This document shows positions 58,600 through 64,000 of a stretch of 64,000 nucleotides of DNA, piece after piece; the stretch's first letter is position 1; the number at the start of each line of letters is the position of its first letter. The translations under genes were made by a program, and so were the position numbers. A model generated the notes under the pieces. That model was not told the origin of the DNA and made no database searches. It saw nothing but the letters and a program-made list of their open reading frames with translations. Source of the DNA: Molanna angustata (lineage: Eukaryota; Arthropoda; Insecta; Trichoptera; Molannidae); assembly GCA_963576475.1 (NCBI GenBank), contig OY754973.1, positions 12,646,253 through 12,710,252 on the forward strand, in the 5' to 3' direction.

Positions 58600-58715
58600 C
58601 ACGCCCCCTATACTAAAATCTTAGGAAACACCAAAACTTTTTTCCTGTTTTATGTCCCTCGGCATGCTTTCAAATAATTTAAGACCATTATCCATTAGAG
58701 GATTCTGCGTTGAGA
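58600..58715 (-). pseudogene. LINE reverse-transcriptase tail, small fragment
   Basis: The minus strand reads NPLMDNGLKLFESMPRDIKQ, then EKSFGVF. It resembles the GLKLFN.LP.DIK...F tail of Jockey/R1-type polyproteins. Upstream frames up to 58910 may continue it but are broken. Confidence 0.45.
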
Positions 58716-60000
58716 CTTTATTTCGTTTGTCTACATATTCTAATATTTTCTGTTTCTTATTGTGTCATATTCGTGATATTCTTTATTATATCTAATTTTT
58801 GTTTTGGGATTTTTTTGCATCATGTCATGAAGCATATTTTAAATGCCGTGATGGTACGATGAATGGCCTTTTTTTCATTATTTAGTAATTTCTTGATCCA
58901 ATTCAACATTTGGTCTGACAATCATTATTGAATTCGCTTAATTACTTGAAATAAATTTACTGCCCAATTGTTCAATCATCGTCTTCAACAAAATTACGTT
59001 ATTTAGTGGCCGCTCAGTCTTCTACAGATGGTCAATTAGGAATAGCCTTAGTATAGCGAGATTGATGTGGGATTAATTGACATTTTGATTGCGTTTAATC
59101 GGTGGTATCTATGTACCTACTCTAATCTACGTGGGCAGTTTTTTAGGAGATTGTAGTATCTACTATTGTTAAGCATTTGAACAACCTTCTGAATCAGCTC
59201 TGTTAACCCTATCGGCTATTGAAAAATGATCCATCGAAGATTGTATTTTCGTTTATCGGCTCAGCCAACTACTATAGGTATTATGTTAAAATCGGCTAAA
59301 CGATCTCGCTGTATTGTGATACCTATATAAATATGACGTAATATTTCTTACCGTATTTTAGCTATCGACGCTAGTGATAGCAAAAGTCCAGCAAGTATTG
59401 GTCTTTTATAATACCTACGCAAGATCAATAATGCATATGTTAGATACTGAAGACCAAGACTAATGCCTCGTATTAATAGCCATAGCAATTTTAAACTAGT
59501 ATTGCCTCAGAACAGACTGTGTCTAGCGAAACAGAAAAATTTCCAAACGTGTGAAAAAAAATTGTATTTAGATACAAATCAAATAGAAATTGTAATATTT
59601 GTATTTTATGTACCATTGGAAATAAATTATTCATTCATTCATTTGTTTACATTGGATTAATTTTTAGTCAAGTTAGTAAGAAAAGTGGGTACCTACCTAA
59701 GCTCGGACAGTAACGAGTCAACTTGGGATTACCTAAAGCTGATTCAATAGACTCGCAAAGCTCAAATGTAGGAGTCCTGTAAATTTCATATTATTTTTCT
59801 CTCGTCGTTTCAATCACAAAGATTGTTTTGCAGCAAGGCCTCGCATTTTTCTTCCATTACGTCCTATTCTGTGCGGCCCTTTTCAGCTCTTCGTAGGTGT
59901 TGCAGCCCATATCTACTTGATCGTCATTTATTTACTAATCACACAACTTCGTAATATTCTTATTTTTTAAAATTAATAGATTTTTTTAGGTATATTTTTT
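58716..60000. other. Intergenic, nothing certain
   Basis: AT-rich. The frame at 59463-59660 (PRINSHSNFK, LPQNRLCLAKQ) ends in a TTCATTCATTCATT tract and could be a retroposon tail; the word GAACAGA(C/T)T(G/C)TGTCTAG also occurs at 30335. No gene. Confidence 0.35.
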
Positions 60001-60178
60001 TTTTTTTTTTAAAAATGAATATGTCCTTGTTAAACAAGTACATATACATCTTCCTACGTTCCCTAAACTAAGCATAAATGCTTGTCCTATAGGTGAACGA
60101 GATCGGTCGAGGCAGGATTCGAACTCGCGACCACTGGATTACTAACCCAGCGCGCTAACCGCTCTGCCATCCACCCAT
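60001..60178 (-). mobile_element. tRNA-derived SINE (family S1)
   Basis: The minus strand starts GGATGGCAGAGCGGTTAGCG (box A) with GTTCGAATCCTGCC-type box B. The body is GACATATTCATTTTTAAAAA with a T-run on the plus strand (A-tail). Best copy of this family in the window. Confidence 0.85.
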
Positions 60179-62460
60179 ATGTTACATGACTTGCGAACTT
60201 ATCACTAGGTATATATGCAAGACCACGACCTTATAATCTATTATGAATGTATGACCAAGACTAGTCTGATCATACATGAAAAAATACAAGACATGGTCTT
60301 GTATTTTTTCATCACTAATAATTGACACATTGATCGCAAAATTTGATAACTATTTTATCAAATATGCATCACTTAAGAAGTGGGCAATTAGTTTCACGAG
60401 AGTGTTATTTTTGTAAATGTAGCTAAAGTCAACATAATTTTCTGCAAATGGGGCTAAATCTCGTTAATTTTATGTTTATTTTTGTTATAATACGTATATA
60501 ATTATAATAAAAGCCTGTTAGCTTCGGTGACTAGAATTAATTTGTATTCAACTTATGTGAAGTTCAGTGACCGTGTGTTGCATTGATTCATGTTTCATTT
60601 AAATAAATTCCATCATGCTATATCTCTAACGTTGTTGGCAGAGAGAACCGAGCATCGCATTAATAAACCTCTGCAGACAACATCATTAAAATCAAACGAG
60701 AAGCTAGCGTCGCCGTCGTCATTGGAAACGTGGAGGGGAGAAGTTCCTGAGGTCACTCGCCGACCTAATAGAGTTCGATCTACCTAAGACTGAGGAAAAA
60801 GGCCAAGGAGGAAAAAGATCGCCCATCACACCAATCTCATCCCGATCCTCCGCCAACCTTATAAGTGACGCCGCATCCGGAATCCCGAATCACTACCTGA
60901 GATTCTTAAGCCCCAATATTCTTTTACACCTCATACTCCATCTTCCCGCTATCTTTCCATCCACTATAGGCTGTAGAAAGGCATATCTATCACCCCGGAA
61001 TATGTGACCAAAATATCCTGCTTTGCTTTGTGTGTCTCTTGACAGTAAACAGCTACTCTATCTCTCTTTTTCCATCATATTTAGAATTATTTCATTGGAA
61101 ACTATATTATCAAACCATGATAGGTATGCGCATCAACCTTTTGTATAGCCACATCTCGAATTCTTTTTTGAGTGACAAGAGGTTAAAAGAGTTTTGAGAG
61201 AAAAATATGTAGAACATCTAATAAGTGAACATCCACTGTTTTTATTGAAATGTGTTCATGCATCTTCTCCGTTATAAAATGTAATGTTTAATTTGAGATT
61301 ATGGCAAAGATCATTCTGTTACACCAATCATAATTGTAGATATATCATTAACATTAGTAGATGATTGAACAATACCAGCACTCCCGAAATATTAACTGCG
61401 GGTGTTCGCTGAAGCATTTCTGTGGCAATTCACCCATTGAATGCAATCAACCAAGGAGTGGGTTTGCGGTCAAAACTATTGCTTCCTTTTCAATAGACAG
61501 ATATAGGTAGGCCCAGCAGTACAGTTGACCCACAACTCACCAAGTCACTAAATCCAAGCTAAAGTTTAAAGTGTATTTTTTTTTAATTTGCCTACTTATT
61601 TCAGGACAAATGTGATGTTCATTGATTTTACTGGATATAAGATCCAGCTAACCAATGTTTACAACCCAAATAATTTCTCTCTAACTGTTAATGGAACCCA
61701 GTATACATAACTATTATATAGAATCCAAACTCTATTAACTCCAGATACAGGTAAAGAATCTAGATTCAATCAACTCTTAAAATTGAAATGTCTCCCAATT
61801 CACTCAAAATAATTAGTTTGGTAAAATGTACCGAAGCAGGATGAATCCTCGAAATCATGATACGTCGTGAAAATTGCAGATGTCTTTGCAAATTAAAGTG
61901 TTAAATTATTTTCTCATAAATTACGTTCTCAGATTTTGCACAAATTTATATGGAACCACACTTTCTAATGAAAAAAAATATCCAAATCGGACAACGTGAT
62001 AAAGAATAAATGAATAAATTATGGCTGAACGTATATAAAAAAATAATTATGTCGAATTGATAAAACCCTTCTTTTTTAATGTTGGTTGAAAATGAACTGA
62101 AAACACATATTTTGTTAAACTTGGATAAACTGACGGTGAAAACGGACATCTTCATAGACATCTACATGGTCTGCATTGAACTGTGACGAGATTTTGGTAT
62201 TACCTTGGTACATTAGACGTACCTTAAACGACTTCAAAAATATAAACATAAATGGGTTGTGGTAGGAATGGTGAACTCATCTAACATCATTATTGTCAGT
62301 TTTTTTTCTAACATCATTATTCTATATTGTGAGTTTTCTAATTTTTCCATAAAACAGTTTTCGGTTTTGAGACCGATCAACTCATGAAACTTACATACAT
62401 ACATACCATCACGGGTGTGCCACAATTTCACAAGTCAGCGACAAGTGTGCGGGTTTTATT
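60179..62460. other. Intergenic, decayed LINE tail possible
   Basis: 60905-61150 (CTCATACTCCATCTTCCCGC, ACCCCGGAATATGTGACCAA) resembles LINE 3' coding tails in reverse. The small frame 60590-60787 has no known features. The rest has nothing recognisable. Confidence 0.35.
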
Positions 62461-62469
62461 CTCTTGTTC

Positions 62470-62910
62470 TCTCTACGTCGTTTTTCTCATGACTGAGGGT
62501 TGTGGTCCCCAACAGATGTACTCCGCACAAAACTTCTCCGGGCCTCTCTGTCTCCAGTGAAGTGTGTCGTATCTCTAATCGAGTTAGCAGCTTCCTTGAT
62601 CTTGTTGATCAATCTCATTGGTGACCTCGGTCTTTTTTCTGGAACGACTTCCGGCATCATTGACCTCTTAAGGCTTTACTTTCTCTCCTTGAGACGTGAC
62701 CAAAAAATCGAGGTATCCTTTGGATGCAAATTGTCAAAAGTCTGGTATTGATGTGGAGCTCTTGAAGTATGGATACATCTGTCCTCTCCGTCCATGATTC
62801 TCGAAGCATCCTTCTCCAACACCACATCTTAAACGCGGGCGGGTGTGAAAATGAAGCACGACACATGCGTGTATCTCTAGTCTCCATACACCAAAATTGG
62901 CTCACCTAAA
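62470..62910 (-). pseudogene. Endonuclease/RT-type LINE C-terminal fragment
   Basis: The minus frame 62657-62905 reads KMWCWRRMLRESWTERTDVS, then ILQELHINTRL and RIPRFFGHVSRRES. After a frame break it continues KRPRSPMRLINKIKEAANSI and DREARRSFVRST. This is the CWRRMLRI.WTD...FFGHI.R tail of the same LINE class as at 42130-42900. 5'-truncated and frameshifted. Confidence 0.8.
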
Positions 62911-63775
62911 ACAGGCAACATTCGGAATGGGTGGTGAATCTTATTACTGAACTACATACATAACATGTTATTTTGCCATTTTCGATAACCCGGCTCATAC
63001 TCAGATTTAAGTCGATTCCTGACGTGAGGAATCGACTCGCGAAAGTTATGAATCCTTCAAGGAATTTATCTACATTAACTACAACATTGTTTCAAACGTT
63101 TGTGTTTTATTGCGAACACAATACTCAAGTCATTCAGACGTTTGACGAGTGAAGTCACGTCTCAGGCTTCTGTAAAATGTTTATTTTTAAATGATCCTTG
63201 GAATAACATGAGCAGAGTTACTCAATGAGTAAGACTCGTGTTATACTAACATACTAATATATTTGTTTAGAATTAATTATTTCTCAAATTTAATGTTTAT
63301 TTTCTGTCATGAGTCTTGTTCGCTACTTCACCATACCCACGTGAGGCTTTTAAATAAATTGTAATGGGCCCCTACAAAGAAATAAATGGCCAAAAATGCA
63401 CCCATCGGCGCGCGGCGTAGAGAAAAGCTCATAGACCAAAACAAACATTGCAATGTTTACAAATAAGTAAATAAAAAACTTGAAATACTTTCTTCAATGT
63501 TTTCTTCATAGTATTGAATTAAATTTGTAATCAATTTTTTACATAAAATTATAATTAAAATTATATATACCTGCTCAATTTTTTTCATAATTCTAGTTAA
63601 ATGTACCTCTTACACGGAGATGAAAAGAGTCGCTGAAGACGGAGGAGGAGATGCATCAATTTAATGCTGCCAACTAATCTTCAGGATTGAAACAAAAGAA
63701 GAAAAAGTTAAATTACTCAATTAATAATTTTTCCTTAATTTTAATCCAGTTCACAGTTAAATCTTGTTTAGAAAT
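62911..63775. other. Intergenic with one perfect hairpin
   Basis: GTCGATTCCT-gacgtg-AGGAATCGAC forms a 10-bp stem at 63011-63036. Nothing else is assigned. Confidence 0.4.
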
Positions 63776-63778
63776 GTA

Positions 63779-63885
63779 CATTTTTAATGAATATGTCCTT
63801 GAAACAAAGTACCTATATACATCATCATACATTCCCTAAACTACATAAGCATAAATGCTTGTACTATAGGTGAACGAAATCGGTT
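63779..63885 (-). mobile_element. SINE family S1, truncated
   Basis: ATGAATATGTCCTTGAAACA, CATCATACATTCCCTAAACT and TAAGCATAAATGCTTGTACT match the body of the copy at 60001-60178. The tRNA-like head is missing after ACGAAATCGG. Confidence 0.75.
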
Positions 63886-64000
63886 ATTTATTTACAAAAT
63901 ATACGCCACAAGTCATTTTTGTGTTTCAATACTAATAATAATTACCTACCTACATATAACAATATAGAAAAAAAAACACCGTTCGAACAGAAAAATAATA

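Overview
The window is AT-rich eukaryotic DNA, most likely from a moth or butterfly. The reasons are spliceosomal genes with short exons, a frataxin gene, many tRNA-derived SINEs, and Helitrons whose 3' end (GTCTGTCGGGTCCGCTAGT) I recognise as the common lepidopteran type. Species is not determinable from the sequence.

Three host-type genes are supported by joined splice sites that keep one reading frame. (1) Minus strand, 33666 to 16611: a 17-exon gene for an 874-residue protein of unknown function, tentatively KIAA0825/DUF4495-like, with a tandemly duplicated exon 2. (2) Minus strand, 34591 to 33773: a two-exon frataxin gene (186 residues) whose stop codon is only 106 bp from the start codon of gene 1. 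(3) Plus strand, 37246 to 41838: a three-exon gene (770 residues) for a MULE-transposase-derived protein with an N-terminal zinc cluster and a C-terminal SWIM finger. It is intact, but the positions where I expect MULE catalytic residues look altered, so it may be domesticated.

The rest is mostly mobile DNA, often nested. 1-16.5 kb: copies of a Helentron-like family ('family A'), a pogo-like MITE, a 1-kb (TA)n tract, a Tc1 element with a one-base frameshift and an apparent intron, LINE and SINE fragments, and an unclassified 2.16-kb DNA transposon with a possible TTATT target duplication. 16.6-33.7 kb: gene 1, with introns holding Helitrons, SINEs, MITEs and a pogo-like element inside family A. 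34.6-43 kb: frataxin upstream region, GC-rich island, LTR debris, the MULE-derived gene, a LINE fragment. 43-50.2 kb: family A with a hAT-like insertion, then a 4.1-kb pogo element sitting in another repeat. 51.8-58.4 kb: ~70-bp minisatellite arrays built from the family A terminus, in opposite orientations, with an 887-bp higher-order duplication and a 2.4-kb LTR-like insertion. 58.4-64 kb: decayed LINE and SINE fragments without a recognisable gene.

The genes do not form a pathway. The only functional link suggested by layout is the very tight frataxin/gene 1 arrangement. No CRISPR array, rRNA or genuine tRNA gene was seen.
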